DNA from: Paraburkholderia sprentiae WSM5005
Lineage (GTDB): Bacteria; Pseudomonadota; Gammaproteobacteria; Burkholderiales; Burkholderiaceae
Length of the DNA stretch: 64,000 bases
Assembly (NCBI RefSeq): GCF_001865575.2
Contig: NZ_CP017561.2
Coordinates: forward strand, 310,001 to 374,000
Direction of reading: 5' to 3'
The notes under the pieces are model-generated. The model did not search any database and was not told the origin of the DNA. It worked only from the letters and a program-made list of their open reading frames with translations. The position numbers and the translations under genes were made by a program. Of the stretch, positions 18,778-29,585 are shown in pieces. The stretch's first letter is position 1; every line of letters begins with the position of its first letter.

Positions 18778-19734
18778 TTAACTTTCAGCGAACAGCGACA
18801 TCACCGAATCGCCGCGCCGGATGCGCGAGAACGTTTCGGCTAGCAGGCCGGCGCTCGTCAGCGAACGGATCTTCGCGCAGGAACGGGCTTCTTCGCCGAG
18901 CGGGATCGTGTCCGTGACCACGAGTTCGTCGAGTGCGGAAGCGGCGATGCGTTCGCCTGCGCCGCCCGACAGAACCGGGTGGGTGGCGTACGCAAACACC
19001 TGCTTCGCGCCACGTTCCTTCAGCACCTGCGCGGCCTTGCACAGCGTGCCCGCCGTGTCGACCATGTCGTCCATGATCACGCAGGTGCGGCCTTCGACTT
19101 CACCGATGATGTTCATCACTTCGGCGATGTTCGCCTTCGGGCGGCGCTTGTCGATAATCGCGAGATCGCAATTGAGCTGCTTCGCCAATGCACGGGCGCG
19201 CACCACGCCACCGACATCCGGCGAAACGACCAGCAGGTTCTCGTAGTTCTGCTTGCGCAGATCGCCGAGCAACACGGGCGTTGCGTAGATGTTGTCGACA
19301 GGGATGTCGAAGAAGCCTTGAATCTGGTCGGCATGCAGATCCATCGTGATGATCCGCTCGACGCCGGCAATTTCCAGCATGTTCGCTACGACCTTCGCCG
19401 AGATGGCGACGCGCGCCGAACGCGGGCGACGATCCTGTCGGGCATAACCGAAGTACGGGATGGCTGCGGTGATCCGGCCTGCGGATGCGCGCTTGAGCGC
19501 ATCGACCATGATCATCAGTTCCATCAGATTGTCATTTGTCGGTGCACAGGTGGATTGCAGGACGAAGACATCCTTGCCGCGCACGTTTTCCTGAATCTCG
19601 ACCTGGATTTCACCGTCCGAGAAACGGCTGACCATTGCTTTGCCGAGGGGAATACCGAGATTTTTGACGACTTCCTGTGCAAGCGCCGGATTTGCGTTGC
19701 CAGTAAAAACCATCAGGCCGTCATGGCTGCTCAT
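18778..19734 (-). CDS. prs: Ribose-phosphate pyrophosphokinase
   Basis: PRPP synthase (318 residues), making phosphoribosyl pyrophosphate from ribose-5-phosphate and ATP for nucleotide, histidine and tryptophan synthesis. The class I signature [19 protein letters not shown], the [12 protein letters not shown] flag segment and the PRPP loop [17 protein letters not shown] are intact. It lies 62 bases downstream of tRNA-Gln, with ispE beyond, in the conserved order ispE-tRNA-prs-rplY-pth. Confidence 0.98.
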   Translation of the reverse strand: MSSHDGLMVFTGNANPALAQEVVKNLGIPLGKAMVSRFSDGEIQVEIQENVRGKDVFVLQSTCAPTNDNLMELMIMVDALKRASAGRITAAIPYFGYARQDRRPRSARVAISAKVVANMLEIAGVERIITMDLHADQIQGFFDIPVDNIYATPVLLGDLRKQNYENLLVVSPDVGGVVRARALAKQLNCDLAIIDKRRPKANIAEVMNIIGEVEGRTCVIMDDMVDTAGTLCKAAQVLKERGAKQVFAYATHPVLSGGAGERIAASALDELVVTDTIPLGEEARSCAKIRSLTSAGLLAETFSRIRRGDSVMSLFAES

Positions 19735-19796
19735 CGTGCACCTACTTCAGGCTGGGGGCGGGAGAAATGCGAACTTCAGCGAACTACGAGAATTTT

Positions 19797-19873
19797 TGGC
19801 AGGGGAGAAAGGATTCGAACCTTTGCATGCCGGAATCAAAATCCGGTGCCTTAACCAGCTTGGCGACTCCCCT
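19797..19873 (-). tRNA. tRNA-Gln (anticodon UUG)
   Basis: 77-base cloverleaf with encoded CCA. Acceptor AGGGGAG pairs with CTCCCCT, followed by discriminator G and CCA. The anticodon arm CCGGA-TTTTGAT-TCCGG gives anticodon TTG, and the T-arm AAAGG-TTCGAAT-CCTTT is canonical. It sits between ispE and prs, as in related betaproteobacteria. Confidence 0.97.
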
Positions 19874-19925
19874 ACACTAACTTTGAGCTTCGCCTAACGT
19901 GGAGTTTCGTTCGACGACGCGTAAT

Positions 19926-20807
19926 TTATGACGCGAAAGCAAAGAGTGGATGCTGATCCAGGCCCGCTGCTACTGCACTGTTCCATTCGCCGGGCAGTTT
20001 GGCTTGCGCCGCTTGCGCTTCAGCTTTACTACGGAACGCTGCAAAAACACTTGCGCCCGATCCGGACATCCGCGCTGGAGCGATGTTTTCAAACCACCGC
20101 AACACTTGCGCGACTTCCGCGTACTTTCCTACGACAACCTGCTGCATGTCATTCCGGCCGAAGCTTTCAGGCCAGTCAGTGTTGCAGCTGTGTTCTGCAG
20201 GAAAGTCCGTAATTATGAGAGGCTTTGTATCTCTTGTCAACGCTTTTTCGGAAAAAATCGCTGCAGTCGGAACTTGCACTCTCGGCGTCACTACCAGGAA
20301 GTGACGCGGCGGCAATTGTACAACGTCTAAGGATTCTCCGACACCTTCCGCAAACGCGTTTTTCCCAAATACGAAGAATGGCACGTCCGCGCCAAGCTTC
20401 AACGCGAGATCCTGCAATTCCTGACGCGGCAGATCGAGCTTCCATAGGCGATTGAGCGCGAGCAGCGTCGTCGCCGCGTCGGAGCTGCCGCCGCCGAGGC
20501 CCGCGCCCATCGGCAGGCGCTTGTCGATTTCGATATCGACGCCGTCGCGCGAGCCCGTATAAGCCTTCAGCAGCGTCGCGGCACGCACGGTCAGGTCGTG
20601 CTCGGACGGCACGTCGGCGATTTCGGTGCGCCGCGTGATGAGACCGTCGTCGCGTCGCGTGAAGTGCAGCATGTCGCCCCAGTCAAGCAACTGGAAGACC
20701 GTTTGCAGCGTGTGATAACCATCCGGCCGACGGCCGGTGATGTGCAGGAAGAGATTGAGTTTCGCTGGCGCGAGACAGTCGCGCAGCGAATTGCTTGTTT
20801 CGATCAT
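19926..20807 (-). CDS. ispE: 4-diphosphocytidyl-2-C-methyl-D-erythritol kinase
   Basis: GHMP-family kinase of the MEP isoprenoid pathway, phosphorylating CDP-methylerythritol at O-2. 293 residues; [20 protein letters not shown] at the N-terminus, the ATP loop [28 protein letters not shown], and the C-terminal [14 protein letters not shown] glycine loop. It lies downstream of lolB and upstream of tRNA-Gln on the minus strand, the conserved lolB-ispE-prs order. Confidence 0.97.
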   Translation of the reverse strand: MIETSNSLRDCLAPAKLNLFLHITGRRPDGYHTLQTVFQLLDWGDMLHFTRRDDGLITRRTEIADVPSEHDLTVRAATLLKAYTGSRDGVDIEIDKRLPMGAGLGGGSSDAATTLLALNRLWKLDLPRQELQDLALKLGADVPFFVFGKNAFAEGVGESLDVVQLPPRHFLVVTPRVQVPTAAIFSEKALTRDTKPLIITDFPAEHSCNTDWPESFGRNDMQQVVVGKYAEVAQVLRWFENIAPARMSGSGASVFAAFRSKAEAQAAQAKLPGEWNSAVAAGLDQHPLFAFAS

Positions 20808-20895
20808 GAGTGAAGGCTACATGCGCCACAGTGGCGCCAAACGGGTAGCAGGGTTGCGTGAGCGAATGCCGGGCAAAAGCCCGGGCAACGACAAC

Positions 20896-21528
20896 TTATT
20901 GATCCAGCACGAGCTTGATGTCGAGCGGCGGCTCGGAGCGACTCAGATTGAGGCGCTTGACGCCGCTGGCTGGCGCATTTGCATAAGCCAGATAGTCGAT
21001 AGTCCAGCCGTCCTGGGTGATCTGCTTCAGGCGCGACGGTTGCTCCGGATCCTTTTCGGTCTCCGCGCGCGACGTCGGCGCCGGCGACGGCTGCAGCCAG
21101 TAGCGCAGCCCTTCGACCGGCAGCGCGAAGCCGAGCGCGTTCTGCATTAGCGTCGAAACGTTATCAGCGGTGAGCGGCGGGCGGTTGGGCAACTCGAGCG
21201 TGGCCGAAGCCGGCGACGATGTCACGATGGCCAGCGTCTGGCCGAGCGGATTGCGCAATTGGAGCGTGACTGTGTCGCCCGTCTCCTGCCACGAGAAATT
21301 GCCGTAGGCGTTGCGCTGCTGGCCGTTCTGATCGTTGTACTGGATCGCGAAGCGGCCCTGATATGAGCGGCTCGTCTGCGCAGTGAGTTCGGTCGCGGCG
21401 TTCGACGTGGACGGCCCCTGCGGCTTCACCGACGCGCAGCCAGCCAGCGCGACAACCGCTGCCGCAGCGAACCCGAGCGCCGCGGCGCGCGGCGCCCCGG
21501 AAAAAGAAATCAAACGGGAAAGACGCAT
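20896..21528 (-). CDS. lolB: Outer-membrane lipoprotein LolB
   Basis: Outer-membrane receptor that takes lipoproteins from LolA and inserts them. 210 residues from the ATG at 21528. The signal peptide ends in the lipobox VALAGCAS (Cys31) and is followed by the LolB beta-barrel fold with SYQGRFAIQY, GNFSWQETGDTVTLQLRNPLGQ and LPVEGLRYWLQ. The start overlaps the stop of the upstream TPR gene as TAATG, implying coupling. ispE follows after 88 bases. Confidence 0.95.
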   Translation of the reverse strand: MRLSRLISFSGAPRAAALGFAAAAVVALAGCASVKPQGPSTSNAATELTAQTSRSYQGRFAIQYNDQNGQQRNAYGNFSWQETGDTVTLQLRNPLGQTLAIVTSSPASATLELPNRPPLTADNVSTLMQNALGFALPVEGLRYWLQPSPAPTSRAETEKDPEQPSRLKQITQDGWTIDYLAYANAPASGVKRLNLSRSEPPLDIKLVLDQ

Positions 21529-23369
21529 TAAAGATTGTTTACCTGAAGACGTTGCAACGTTTTGACGAGAGTCTCGTTGTCGGGTTCGAGCTTGCGCGCC
21601 TCGCGGAAGGCGGCGCGCGCCTGTTCCTGCTCGCCGGCCTTCCACAGCACCTCACCGAGGTGTGCGCCGATTTCGGCGTTGGGCTGGAGACTGTAGGCCT
21701 TGCGTAGCAGCTTGATCGCGTCGGCGGTGTTACCCATCCGGTACTTGACCCAGCCGACGCTGTCCATGATGAACGCATCGTTCGGTGCAAGCGCCGAGGC
21801 CTTCTCGACCAGTTTGTCCGCCTCCGGCAGGCGCTGGTTACGATCCGCGAGCGAATAGCCGAGCGCGTTATACGCCTGCGGATTGTCCGGTTGCGTCTGG
21901 ATCAGCTTGCGCAACTGCGCTTCCATGATGTCGTAATGGCCGGTCTTCTCGGCGGCCATCGCGTAGTCGTAGGTGAGGTCGGGGTCGTCGGGAAAGTTCG
22001 CCGTGGCTTGCTGAAGGCGCTGTTCGGCCTCGGGGTAGCGCTTCGCGTCGAACAGGATCGCCGCATCGGTGCGCGCGATCAGCGCCACATCACGCGGATC
22101 GGAACTCTGCAAATTGGCGAGCAACTGGCGCGCCTCATCGGTCCTGCCCTGCTTCGCAAGCAGTTGCGCGCGTGTGATCTGCGCGGCCAGGTATTGCTGA
22201 CTCGCCGGTGAGATCTTGTTGAGCCAGTCGCTTGCGGCCGTTTCGTTCTTCTGTTCGAGCGACAGCTGCGCGAGATATATGTACGCCTGGCCCGCATCGG
22301 CGCCCGGCGTCTTCTCGGCCTGCTGCGCGTACTGCACCAGATAGGTCTGCGCTTCGGCGAGATTCTTCTGCTGGATCTTGATCAGCGCGAGCGCCATCAA
22401 CGGTGTCAGATCGTTGGCGTTTGCCTTGCGCATGATTTCGAACTGCTTCTGCGCGTCGTCGAGACGGTCGCTCGCGAGATACATCTGCGCGAGCGCAAGT
22501 CGCGCGTCATGCGATTTCGGATTCTGCTGCACGTACTTTTCGAGCGACGCGATGCCTTTCTTACGCTCTTCCGGGCCCATCTGCGACAGCATCAGCGCGG
22601 CCGGCAGATAGTCGGGCTTGATCGTGAGCGCCTGCTCGAGCGACTGGCGCGCACCCGGCGCGTCGTCGGCCAGCAACTGCTGGCGCGCGACGGCCAGTTG
22701 CGCTTCCGGCCGATTCATGTCGTTCTTCAGCAGGTCCTGCAACACGTGCAGGCCACCGACTCGGTTCGGGCCGCGCGACAGCAGCAGTTGCAGCGCGAGG
22801 ATCGCGCTGCCGCGATTTTCGTCAGGCACTTTCGCGAGTTCTTGCGACAGGATCGGCGACGCATCGTCGGGCTTGCCCGACAGCACGAGCAGGGACGCGT
22901 CGATCTGGGCGGCGCGTTCCGAGCTCGGCGCGTACTGTTGCCACAGTTGTGCGGCGGCCAGCGCGTCCGATGGGCTCTGCGCGGCCAGCGCGATTTCGGT
23001 GGCACGTTGCGCCATGCGCGGGTCGTGCGTGTCGCGTGCGAGCGCGAGGTAGGTTTGATAGGCGGGTGCCGGCTCGTCGCGCTGCAGCGCGATTTCGGCG
23101 GCCAGCACCTGGAAGACGATCTGGCTCGACAGCGGCACGTCGGGCAGCGACTTTTCGTCTTCAGACGTTGCCGGACCCAGCGGGTCCGGCAACGTGACCG
23201 ACGTGTCGTCGGAATCTGGCGACGGGTCCTGCGCATGCGCGGGCAAAGCGGCCAGCGCCCACCATGCAAGCGCGGCTGCACCGAGCATCCGGCGAGCGGA
23301 GACGCCGGGCGGCACGTTGGACACGCGCGCGCGGCGCTTCAAAAGCAGCTTCACGAAGGACACGTTCAT
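21528..23369 (-). CDS. Exported tetratricopeptide-repeat protein
   Basis: 613 residues with an N-terminal signal sequence (hydrophobic stretch ending ALPAHAQ near residue 47), an acidic linker, then repeated TPR helices across most of the length (for example [79 protein letters not shown]). TPR proteins scaffold complexes; this one is conserved upstream of lolB-ispE in Burkholderiaceae, suggesting a role in envelope biogenesis (inference). No enzymatic motif. Its stop overlaps the lolB start. Divergent from mutM. Confidence 0.9.
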   Translation of the reverse strand: MNVSFVKLLLKRRARVSNVPPGVSARRMLGAAALAWWALAALPAHAQDPSPDSDDTSVTLPDPLGPATSEDEKSLPDVPLSSQIVFQVLAAEIALQRDEPAPAYQTYLALARDTHDPRMAQRATEIALAAQSPSDALAAAQLWQQYAPSSERAAQIDASLLVLSGKPDDASPILSQELAKVPDENRGSAILALQLLLSRGPNRVGGLHVLQDLLKNDMNRPEAQLAVARQQLLADDAPGARQSLEQALTIKPDYLPAALMLSQMGPEERKKGIASLEKYVQQNPKSHDARLALAQMYLASDRLDDAQKQFEIMRKANANDLTPLMALALIKIQQKNLAEAQTYLVQYAQQAEKTPGADAGQAYIYLAQLSLEQKNETAASDWLNKISPASQQYLAAQITRAQLLAKQGRTDEARQLLANLQSSDPRDVALIARTDAAILFDAKRYPEAEQRLQQATANFPDDPDLTYDYAMAAEKTGHYDIMEAQLRKLIQTQPDNPQAYNALGYSLADRNQRLPEADKLVEKASALAPNDAFIMDSVGWVKYRMGNTADAIKLLRKAYSLQPNAEIGAHLGEVLWKAGEQEQARAAFREARKLEPDNETLVKTLQRLQVNNL

Positions 23370-23456
23370 GGAAATCCGTTCAATGTTTCAGTCGATTGTA
23401 ACGCGCTCGCTACAATACGCGCACAACCACTCACGCAAGTAGCAGACCAATCAGCC

Positions 23457-24287
23457 ATGCCAGAGTTGCCAGAAGTCGAGGTTACCCGACGAGGGATCGA
23501 ACCGTATGTGTCCGGGCGCAAGGTTGAGCGTGTCGACGTGCGCACGGCCGCGCTGCGCTGGCCGATTCCGGCCGATCTTGCGAAAACCTTGCGCGGTCAT
23601 GTGGTACGCAAAGTCGAGCGGCGCGGCAAGTATCTGCTGTTCGAAATCGACGCAGGGTGGTTCATCGTGCACCTCGGCATGACCGGTACGTTGCGCGTTC
23701 TGCGTCACGTGCCGCATCCGCCGGCCGCGGCGAAGCACGATCATGTCGACTGGATCTTCGACGACTTCATCCTGCGCTATCGTGATCCGCGCCGCTTCGG
23801 CGCGGTGCTGTGGCATCCGCGCGAAGACGGCGACATCCTCGACCATCCGCTGCTCGCAAGCCTTGGCGTCGAGCCTTTCTCGCCGGCGTTTTCGGGCGCG
23901 CTGATGCATCGGTTGACGCGCGGGCGCAAGGTGTCGGTCAAGCAGGCGTTGCTGGCGGGGGACATTGTGGTCGGCGTGGGCAACATCTACGCGTCGGAAA
24001 GTCTCTTTCGCGCGGGCATCCGGCCGACCACCGCGGCGGGCCGCGTGTCGCTCGTGCGTTATGGACTACTGGCCGACGCGGTGCGCGTGACGCTCGCCGC
24101 CGCAATCGACAAGGGCGGCAGCACGCTGCGCGATTTCGTCGGGAGCGACGGCGAAAGCGGCTATTTCCAGCTCGACTACTTCGTCTACGATCGCGCGGGC
24201 CTGCCGTGCCGCGTGTGTGGAACGCCCATCAAACAGATCGTGCAGGGACAACGCTCCACGTACTTCTGTCCCACCTGCCAGCGCTAG
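23457..24287 (+). CDS. mutM: Formamidopyrimidine-DNA glycosylase
   Basis: Base-excision repair glycosylase/AP lyase removing 8-oxoguanine opposite C. 276 residues; PELPEVEV gives the catalytic N-terminal proline and Glu after Met removal. [17 protein letters not shown] is the helix-two-turn-helix and [10 protein letters not shown] to YFCPTCQR the C-terminal zinc finger. It is followed by mutY only 7 bases later, forming a GO-repair pair. The long upstream open frame is antisense to the TPR gene and not part of the protein. Confidence 0.98.
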   Translation: MPELPEVEVTRRGIEPYVSGRKVERVDVRTAALRWPIPADLAKTLRGHVVRKVERRGKYLLFEIDAGWFIVHLGMTGTLRVLRHVPHPPAAAKHDHVDWIFDDFILRYRDPRRFGAVLWHPREDGDILDHPLLASLGVEPFSPAFSGALMHRLTRGRKVSVKQALLAGDIVVGVGNIYASESLFRAGIRPTTAAGRVSLVRYGLLADAVRVTLAAAIDKGGSTLRDFVGSDGESGYFQLDYFVYDRAGLPCRVCGTPIKQIVQGQRSTYFCPTCQR

Positions 24288-24294
24288 ATTCTCG

Positions 24295-25416
24295 ATGCCT
24301 TCCCGCCTGACTCCAACGACCAGCGCGTCCGACGCCGCCCCCTCGTTTCCGCCGATGCCCGATTTTGCCGCGCGTCTGATCGCCTGGCAGCGTCAGCATG
24401 GCCGCCACGATCTGCCGTGGCAGAACACGCGCGATCCGTATCGCATCTGGCTGTCCGAAATCATGCTGCAGCAGACCCAGGTGTCGACGGTGATTCCGTA
24501 CTACACGAAATTTCTCGCGCGTTTCCCGGATGTCGCCGCGCTCGCCGCCGCCCCCTCCGATCACGTGATGGCGCTATGGGCCGGCCTTGGCTACTACACG
24601 CGCGCGCGCAATCTGCATCGCTGCGCACAGGTCGTCGTCGAGCAGCACGGCGGGACGTTTCCGGCGTCGGTCGAGGAGCTCGCCGAGTTGCCCGGCATCG
24701 GGCGCTCGACGGCCGCGGCGATCGCGTCGTTCGGGTTCGGCGCGCGCGCGACGATTCTCGACGGCAACGTGAAGCGCGTGCTCGCGCGCGTGTTCGGCGT
24801 CGTCGGTTTTCCGGGAGAGAAGAAAGTCGAAAACGCGATGTGGATGCTCGCGGAATCGCTGCTGCCGTCCAATGCGTCGAACGCGGAGCTCAGCGCGTAC
24901 ACGCAGGGCTTGATGGATCTTGGCGCGACGTTGTGCGTGCGCGGCAAACCGGACTGCACGCGCTGCCCGTTCGCGCCGGACTGCGTCGCCAACCTCACCG
25001 GCCGTCAGCGCGAATTGCCGACTGCGCGCCCGAAGAAAGCCGTGCCGACGCGCCGCACGTGGATGCTGGTGCTGCGCGACGGCAATGCGGTGATGCTCGA
25101 GCGGCGTCCGCCGTCGGGCATCTGGGGCGGACTGTGGAGTTTGCCCGAAGCCGCCGACGAAGCATCGCTGGCCGAACGGGCGCGCGCGTTCGGCAGCGAC
25201 GGAGCAGTGTCACCGCTTGCGTCGTTCTCGCACGTATTCACGCACTTCAAGCTCAATATCGAACCGCGGCTCGCCGAGCTCGATCGCGGTGTCGGCGCCT
25301 TGGCCGCGCTCAACGATGCGCACACCGCCTGGGTTGCGCTCAGCGATCTCGATTCGTTCGGCGTGCCGGCACCCGTGCGCAAGCTGCTCGACAGCCTGCA
25401 TGGTTCGTTGATCTAG
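24295..25416 (+). CDS. mutY: A/G-specific adenine glycosylase
   Basis: Removes adenine mispaired with 8-oxoguanine, completing the GO system with MutM. 373 residues with DLPWQNTRDPYRIWLSEIMLQQTQV, the helix-hairpin-helix LPGIGRSTAAAI, catalytic Asp in ATILDGNVKRVLAR, the [4Fe-4S] loop C-x6-C-x2-C-x5-C (CVRGKPDCTRCPFAPDC) and a C-terminal NUDT1-like domain with RRPPSGIWGGLWSLPE. The ATG at 24295 is chosen; a longer frame overlaps the mutM end. Convergent with the Lon-N gene. Confidence 0.97.
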   Translation: MPSRLTPTTSASDAAPSFPPMPDFAARLIAWQRQHGRHDLPWQNTRDPYRIWLSEIMLQQTQVSTVIPYYTKFLARFPDVAALAAAPSDHVMALWAGLGYYTRARNLHRCAQVVVEQHGGTFPASVEELAELPGIGRSTAAAIASFGFGARATILDGNVKRVLARVFGVVGFPGEKKVENAMWMLAESLLPSNASNAELSAYTQGLMDLGATLCVRGKPDCTRCPFAPDCVANLTGRQRELPTARPKKAVPTRRTWMLVLRDGNAVMLERRPPSGIWGGLWSLPEAADEASLAERARAFGSDGAVSPLASFSHVFTHFKLNIEPRLAELDRGVGALAALNDAHTAWVALSDLDSFGVPAPVRKLLDSLHGSLI

Positions 25417-25484
25417 TGGAAGGGGGAGGCGGCACTGCGCGCACAACCCGCGTTGCGCGCGGCCTTGGTCACGACTTCAGAATT

Positions 25485-26120
25485 TCACAGCAACTGATGC
25501 TGCTGCATGTAGTGATGCACGACGTCGATGCGGGCGCCGGCATCGGTTAATTCCATTAGCTTTTGCCGCGCGCGCAGCGCGATCGGTAGCACCTCGGCGA
25601 GACGATTCGACACCCACGACGGATCGTCTAGCCGGAACGGCTCCGCGAACGGTAGGCTGTCCGGATCGCGTTCGCGGATCGTTGCAATGATCCGCTCGAG
25701 CACTTCGGCGCACGCGCCAAATTTGGCCAATAGCTCGTTGCCTTCGAGCGGGAGATCGTCGGCGAGCGGCTCGGCCATGCCGACCAGCAGGCCGTCCGCT
25801 TCGACGCGATGTGACAGCAGACGAAAGCGCTTCGTGCCGCGCGCGCGAATCAGCAGCATGCCGAATGCTTCGACGTCGCACTCGTCGATTTCGGCGAGAC
25901 AGCCGATCGTTTCGGGCACCGAAGGTTCTTCCTCGCGGGCGACTTCCGCGCCGCTTTTCAGCATGCACACGCCGAACGGCGCTTTTTCACGCAGACAGTC
26001 GCGCGCCATGTCGAGGTAGCGCGCTTCGAAGATTTTGAGCGGCAGCAAGCCATCGGGAAATAGCACCGTATGCAGCGGAAACAGCGGCAAATCGGCGTAC
26101 ACAGTAGGCGTAGAGGACAT
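25485..26120 (-). CDS. Lon N-terminal (substrate-binding) domain protein
   Basis: Stand-alone Lon substrate-binding domain of 211 residues without ATPase or protease modules: DLPLFPLHTVLFPDGLLPLKIFEARYLDM at the N-terminus, FGVCMLKSGAEV, and a helical C-terminus ending MQQHQLL. The family is widespread but functionally obscure; an adaptor for proteolysis or a chaperone-like role is speculative. The ATG at 26120 (MSSTPTV) is preferred over one 11 codons upstream. It follows rapZ by 42 bases and may be its last co-transcribed gene. Confidence 0.88.
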   Translation of the reverse strand: MSSTPTVYADLPLFPLHTVLFPDGLLPLKIFEARYLDMARDCLREKAPFGVCMLKSGAEVAREEEPSVPETIGCLAEIDECDVEAFGMLLIRARGTKRFRLLSHRVEADGLLVGMAEPLADDLPLEGNELLAKFGACAEVLERIIATIRERDPDSLPFAEPFRLDDPSWVSNRLAEVLPIALRARQKLMELTDAGARIDVVHHYMQQHQLL

Positions 26121-26162
26121 GGCGCAACGCTTCGGGTTAATAAGGCCGCGCAATGCGGCCGG

Positions 26163-27056
26163 TTAAGCCACCAGCTTCGATGATTCGCCGACGTCGACCG
26201 GCGCATCGCGATGCCGCACAATCACATTCGCCGATGTTGCGAGACGCGCGGCAAGCGTCTCCGCGATGAATACTGAGCGGTGCTGGCCGCCCGTGCAACC
26301 GATTGCGACGGTCAGATAGCTGCGATTGTCGTCGCGGAAATGCGGCAGCCACTTGGACAGATACTTCTCGATGTCGTCGATCATCTCGTGGACGACCGGC
26401 TGGGCATCAAGAAAATCCATCACCGGTTTGTCGAGGCCGGTGAGCGGCCTCAATTCATGATCGTAGTATGGGTTCGGCAGGGTGCGTACGTCGAATACGA
26501 AATCCGCGTCGAGCGGTACGCCGCGCTTGAAGCCAAACGACTCGAACATCAGCACGAGCCCCGCGTCCTCCTGCTCGATGAAGCGCTTGACCCATGCGCG
26601 CAGCACATTCGCGCGCAGATTGCTCGTGTCGATCTGATGGCCGAATTCGGCAAGTCCCGCAACCAGTTCGCGCTCGCGTTCGATCGCTTCGGCGAGCGAC
26701 GTGAGCAGGCCCACGTCCGCGTCGTGCGCGGGCGAGCCGGACAGCGGATGGCGGCGACGTGTTTCGGAAAAGCGTTGAATCAGCGACTGCGTGCTCGCGC
26801 TCAGGAACAGCACGCGCACGTCGTGCGAACGCTTGAGGTCGTGGATCATCGCGGGCATTTCGTCGAGCGACGAACTGGAGCGCGCGTCGATCGCGACCGC
26901 GAGACGATCCTGGCCGTCCGCGGCGAGGTAGGTGGCGAGTTGCTGCAGAAAACGCGGCGGCAGATTGTCGACGCAGTAATAGCCCGCGTCTTCGAGCGCG
27001 TTCAGGGCAACCGATTTGCCGGAGCCGGAGATACCGGTGATCAGGATTATGCGCAT
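26163..27056 (-). CDS. rapZ: RNase adapter protein RapZ (nucleotide-binding, YvcJ family)
   Basis: 297-residue P-loop protein. In E. coli, RapZ binds small RNAs and delivers GlmZ to RNase E, linking sRNA decay to amino-sugar synthesis. Walker A GISGSGKS is at residues 8-15, with VDNLPPRFL shortly after and the C-terminal [17 protein letters not shown] motif and basic HRD segment. The start at 27056 removes 15 weak upstream codons. It lies next to hprK and ptsN, the classic rpoN-linked PTS(Ntr) cluster. Confidence 0.95.
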   Translation of the reverse strand: MRIILITGISGSGKSVALNALEDAGYYCVDNLPPRFLQQLATYLAADGQDRLAVAIDARSSSSLDEMPAMIHDLKRSHDVRVLFLSASTQSLIQRFSETRRRHPLSGSPAHDADVGLLTSLAEAIERERELVAGLAEFGHQIDTSNLRANVLRAWVKRFIEQEDAGLVLMFESFGFKRGVPLDADFVFDVRTLPNPYYDHELRPLTGLDKPVMDFLDAQPVVHEMIDDIEKYLSKWLPHFRDDNRSYLTVAIGCTGGQHRSVFIAETLAARLATSANVIVRHRDAPVDVGESSKLVA

Positions 27057-27154
27057 GGAGTCGTCGAAAGCGTAGATTTCATCATAGCATCTGGCCTCCA
27101 TGCAGGTGCCCGCGACCTGCCTTCTGCGGGCGCTTCATGACCCTGCGGCCGGCT

Positions 27155-28123
27155 TCAGATCAGCTTGCCGGGAAACTGGCTATCGGGGTCCTGCATGGCG
27201 AGACGTTGCCGATCCATGAAATCGCGCAGCGTGTCGATGCCGCGCAGTTGCAGGATCGTATTGCGCACAGCCGCTTCGACCAGCACCGCGAGGTTGCGGC
27301 CCGCAGCCACCTGGATCGTTACCTTGCTGATCGGCAGGCCGAGCACGTCGACGGTCTGGCTTTCCAGCGGCAGACGCTGGAATTCGCCGTCCGGGCGGCG
27401 CACCAGTTGGACGATCAGTTTCAGCTTCATTTTGCGGCGCACCGCCGTTTCGCCGAAGATCGTCTTGATGTCGAGCAGACCGAGGCCGCGAACTTCAAGC
27501 AGGTTCTGCAGCAGTGGCGGACAGCGTCCTTCGACGAAGTCCGGGCCGAGGCGAACGAAATCGACCGCGTCGTCGGCGACGAGACCGTGGCCGCGGCTGA
27601 TCAGTTCGAGGCCGAGTTCGCTCTTGCCGAGACCCGAGTCGCCGGTCAGCAGCACGCCCATGCCGAGGATGTCGAGAAACACGCCGTGCAGCGTCGCGCG
27701 CGGGGCGAGAATGCGCGACATGTAAAGACGCAGACTATCAATGACCGCGGCCGCCGAGGTCGGCGTGGTGAACAGCGGCGTCGACGAGCGCGTGCAGCGC
27801 AGCACCAGTTCGGGCGGCGCCGCGACTCCCCCCGCGACGACGAGAAACGGTGGCTCCAACGCGATCAGCTCAGCCATGTGGCGCGAGCGGTCTTCATCGG
27901 TCTGGCGCTTGTAATAGTCGATTTCAGCGTCGCCGAGCACCTGGATCCGGTTCGGGTGGATCAGGTTCAAGTGGCCAACGAGGTCGGCGCTCGACGTGGC
28001 ATTGGCGACCGATTCGGAAGAAAAGCCGCGCTCCCAGCCTTCATGCCCCGTGAGCCAGCTGAGTTTCAGCATGGCGGCGTTGTCGTCGAAAATGCTCTGG
28101 GCGTTGATGCTGGACGTATCCAT
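27155..28123 (-). CDS. hprK: HPr(Ser) kinase/phosphorylase
   Basis: 322-residue bifunctional kinase/phosphorylase that phosphorylates a serine on HPr-type phosphocarriers. Features are the N-terminal HprK domain, the catalytic His in [11 protein letters not shown] (H146), Walker A GDSGLGKS at 161-168, [14 protein letters not shown], and the C-terminal signature around [18 protein letters not shown]. In betaproteobacteria it belongs to a regulatory, non-transporting PTS with PtsN (family knowledge). Located 79 bases after ptsN. Confidence 0.97.
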   Translation of the reverse strand: MDTSSINAQSIFDDNAAMLKLSWLTGHEGWERGFSSESVANATSSADLVGHLNLIHPNRIQVLGDAEIDYYKRQTDEDRSRHMAELIALEPPFLVVAGGVAAPPELVLRCTRSSTPLFTTPTSAAAVIDSLRLYMSRILAPRATLHGVFLDILGMGVLLTGDSGLGKSELGLELISRGHGLVADDAVDFVRLGPDFVEGRCPPLLQNLLEVRGLGLLDIKTIFGETAVRRKMKLKLIVQLVRRPDGEFQRLPLESQTVDVLGLPISKVTIQVAAGRNLAVLVEAAVRNTILQLRGIDTLRDFMDRQRLAMQDPDSQFPGKLI

Positions 28124-28202
28124 GAGTCAGTGACTCCAGTTGAGCCGCTTGCCGGGCCTTACCTGCGTGTGCGCGCGCGTACGAACTGCCGCCGCCGTTG
28201 CG

Positions 28203-28658
28203 TCAAGGTTGCCACTGGGTCAGCAGGCGATGCAACGATTCGCGGTCTTCTTCAGTGTGCAGCCGCTCGCGGGCGTCGCGATCGGACAGCAACTGGGCGA
28301 TCTCGGAAAGAATTTCGAGGTGCTGTTGAGTGGCCTGTTCGGGGACGAGCAGGAAGATCAGCAGCGAGACCGGCTGGCCGTCCGGCGCTTCGAAGGGGAT
28401 GGGTTCCGCGAGTCTGACGAATGCGGCGAGCGGCTGCTTGAGGCCCTTGATCCGCCCATGCGGAATCGCGACGCCTTCGCCGAGCCCGGTCGAACCGAGT
28501 CGTTCTCGCGCAAAAAGATTGTCTGTGACAGTACTGCGGGCAATGCCGTTCTGGTTCTCGAAGATCAGGCCCGCTTGCTCGAACACGCGTTTCTTGCTGG
28601 TGACCGATAGTCCGATGACGACGTTCTCGAGGGGAAGAAATTTGGCTAAACGATTCAT
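28203..28658 (-). CDS. ptsN: PTS IIA-like nitrogen-regulatory protein PtsN (EIIA-Ntr)
   Basis: 151-residue IIA domain receiving phosphate from NPr/EI-Ntr and acting as a regulator of potassium, nitrogen and envelope functions. The phosphorylated histidine is H67 in GVAIPHGRI. The ATG at 28658 (MNRLAKFLPLENV) gives the standard length; the 43-codon upstream extension has no family match. Sits between hpf and hprK in the rpoN cluster. Confidence 0.96.
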   Translation of the reverse strand: MNRLAKFLPLENVVIGLSVTSKKRVFEQAGLIFENQNGIARSTVTDNLFARERLGSTGLGEGVAIPHGRIKGLKQPLAAFVRLAEPIPFEAPDGQPVSLLIFLLVPEQATQQHLEILSEIAQLLSDRDARERLHTEEDRESLHRLLTQWQP

Positions 28659-29059
28659 GTTGACAGGCGAAAACGTGGCCTGAGTTCTCCCCACCGGGGC
28701 GGTTGAGTGGCGTTCCATTCGTTCGATGCTGGCGAAGACGGGCGGTGAGAGTCGATCGCTAAAGCCTGACGCTTCGGCCGGCCGCACTTCATCAGAGCTG
28801 GCTTGACCCCGATGGTAACCGGAACATTATAGAACAGGGTGACCGTCGATGGTGCGGCGCGCCATCTATGCATATCAGGTTTTTCACCGCTTGCGGCCTA
28901 GCACGTGTCGCGCTGCGCAAATGTCTGCGGGAACGGTTGAAATCGGGCTCGACGACGGGCTCCGGCGGTGAGCGGAGGCCGGGCGCTGAAACGAAAAACC
29001 GCCCGGTCGCGGGCGGCTTGACGAGTTTAGGGGGAGTTAGGAATTCCCTCTAATTTCTC
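28659..29059. other. Intergenic region between hpf and ptsN
   Basis: 401 bases. A terminator for hpf lies at 28994-29019. The remainder should include a separate promoter for ptsN-hprK-rapZ, but no convincing -35/-10 pair was identified. No conserved protein was seen in short frames here. Confidence 0.5.
28994..29019 (-). terminator. Terminator after hpf
   Basis: CCGCCCG/CGGGCGG stem flanked by A and T, followed on the minus strand by UUUUU, 40 bases past the hpf stop. Confidence 0.8.
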
Positions 29060-29416
29060 CTATTGCGGCGGCACGTCCAGTTGCGGCGCCGGCTGATACT
29101 TGATCGCTTCGTGCTGATGGCCTTGCAGACGATCCTTGTGGCGTATCACCTGCCTGTCGAGCTTGTCGATCATTAGATCGATCGCAGCGTACAAATCACT
29201 GTCACAACTCTCGACGAAGATATCCTTACCCTTCAGATGGAGGTTGATTTCCACCTTTTGACGCTTGTCCTTTTCCTTATGGTTGTCGACCGAGAGGACC
29301 ACACTGCCGTCGATGACCTGATCGAAATGTCTTAGCACCCTGTCCAGTTTGGTGATCACGTATTCGCGCAACGCAGGCGTTACTTCGAGGTGGTGTCCAC
29401 TGATCTTGAGATTCAT
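29060..29416 (-). CDS. hpf: Ribosome hibernation-promoting factor (short HPF/YfiA family)
   Basis: 118-residue protein that binds the 30S decoding region and promotes inactive ribosome dimers in stationary phase. [27 protein letters not shown], then [19 protein letters not shown] and the helix [16 protein letters not shown] are typical of HPF. The start at 29416 omits 12 non-conserved codons. Directly downstream of rpoN, its conserved location. Confidence 0.96.
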   Translation of the reverse strand: MNLKISGHHLEVTPALREYVITKLDRVLRHFDQVIDGSVVLSVDNHKEKDKRQKVEINLHLKGKDIFVESCDSDLYAAIDLMIDKLDRQVIRHKDRLQGHQHEAIKYQPAPQLDVPPQ

Positions 29417-29585
29417 AGTGCTTCTCCAAGCTAATGGCCGCTTGGTCCACACAATGACGAAGGTCCGGTCGATCTGACGGCTTGCCTATGTCGCCCCCGG
29501 TGACGGACATCTGGCAGGTCGCAGCGGCCGGCCTGTCCGCCAGGTGCGGAGCGGCCGGTAAATGCCCGCTGCCAAACGCGGCGGG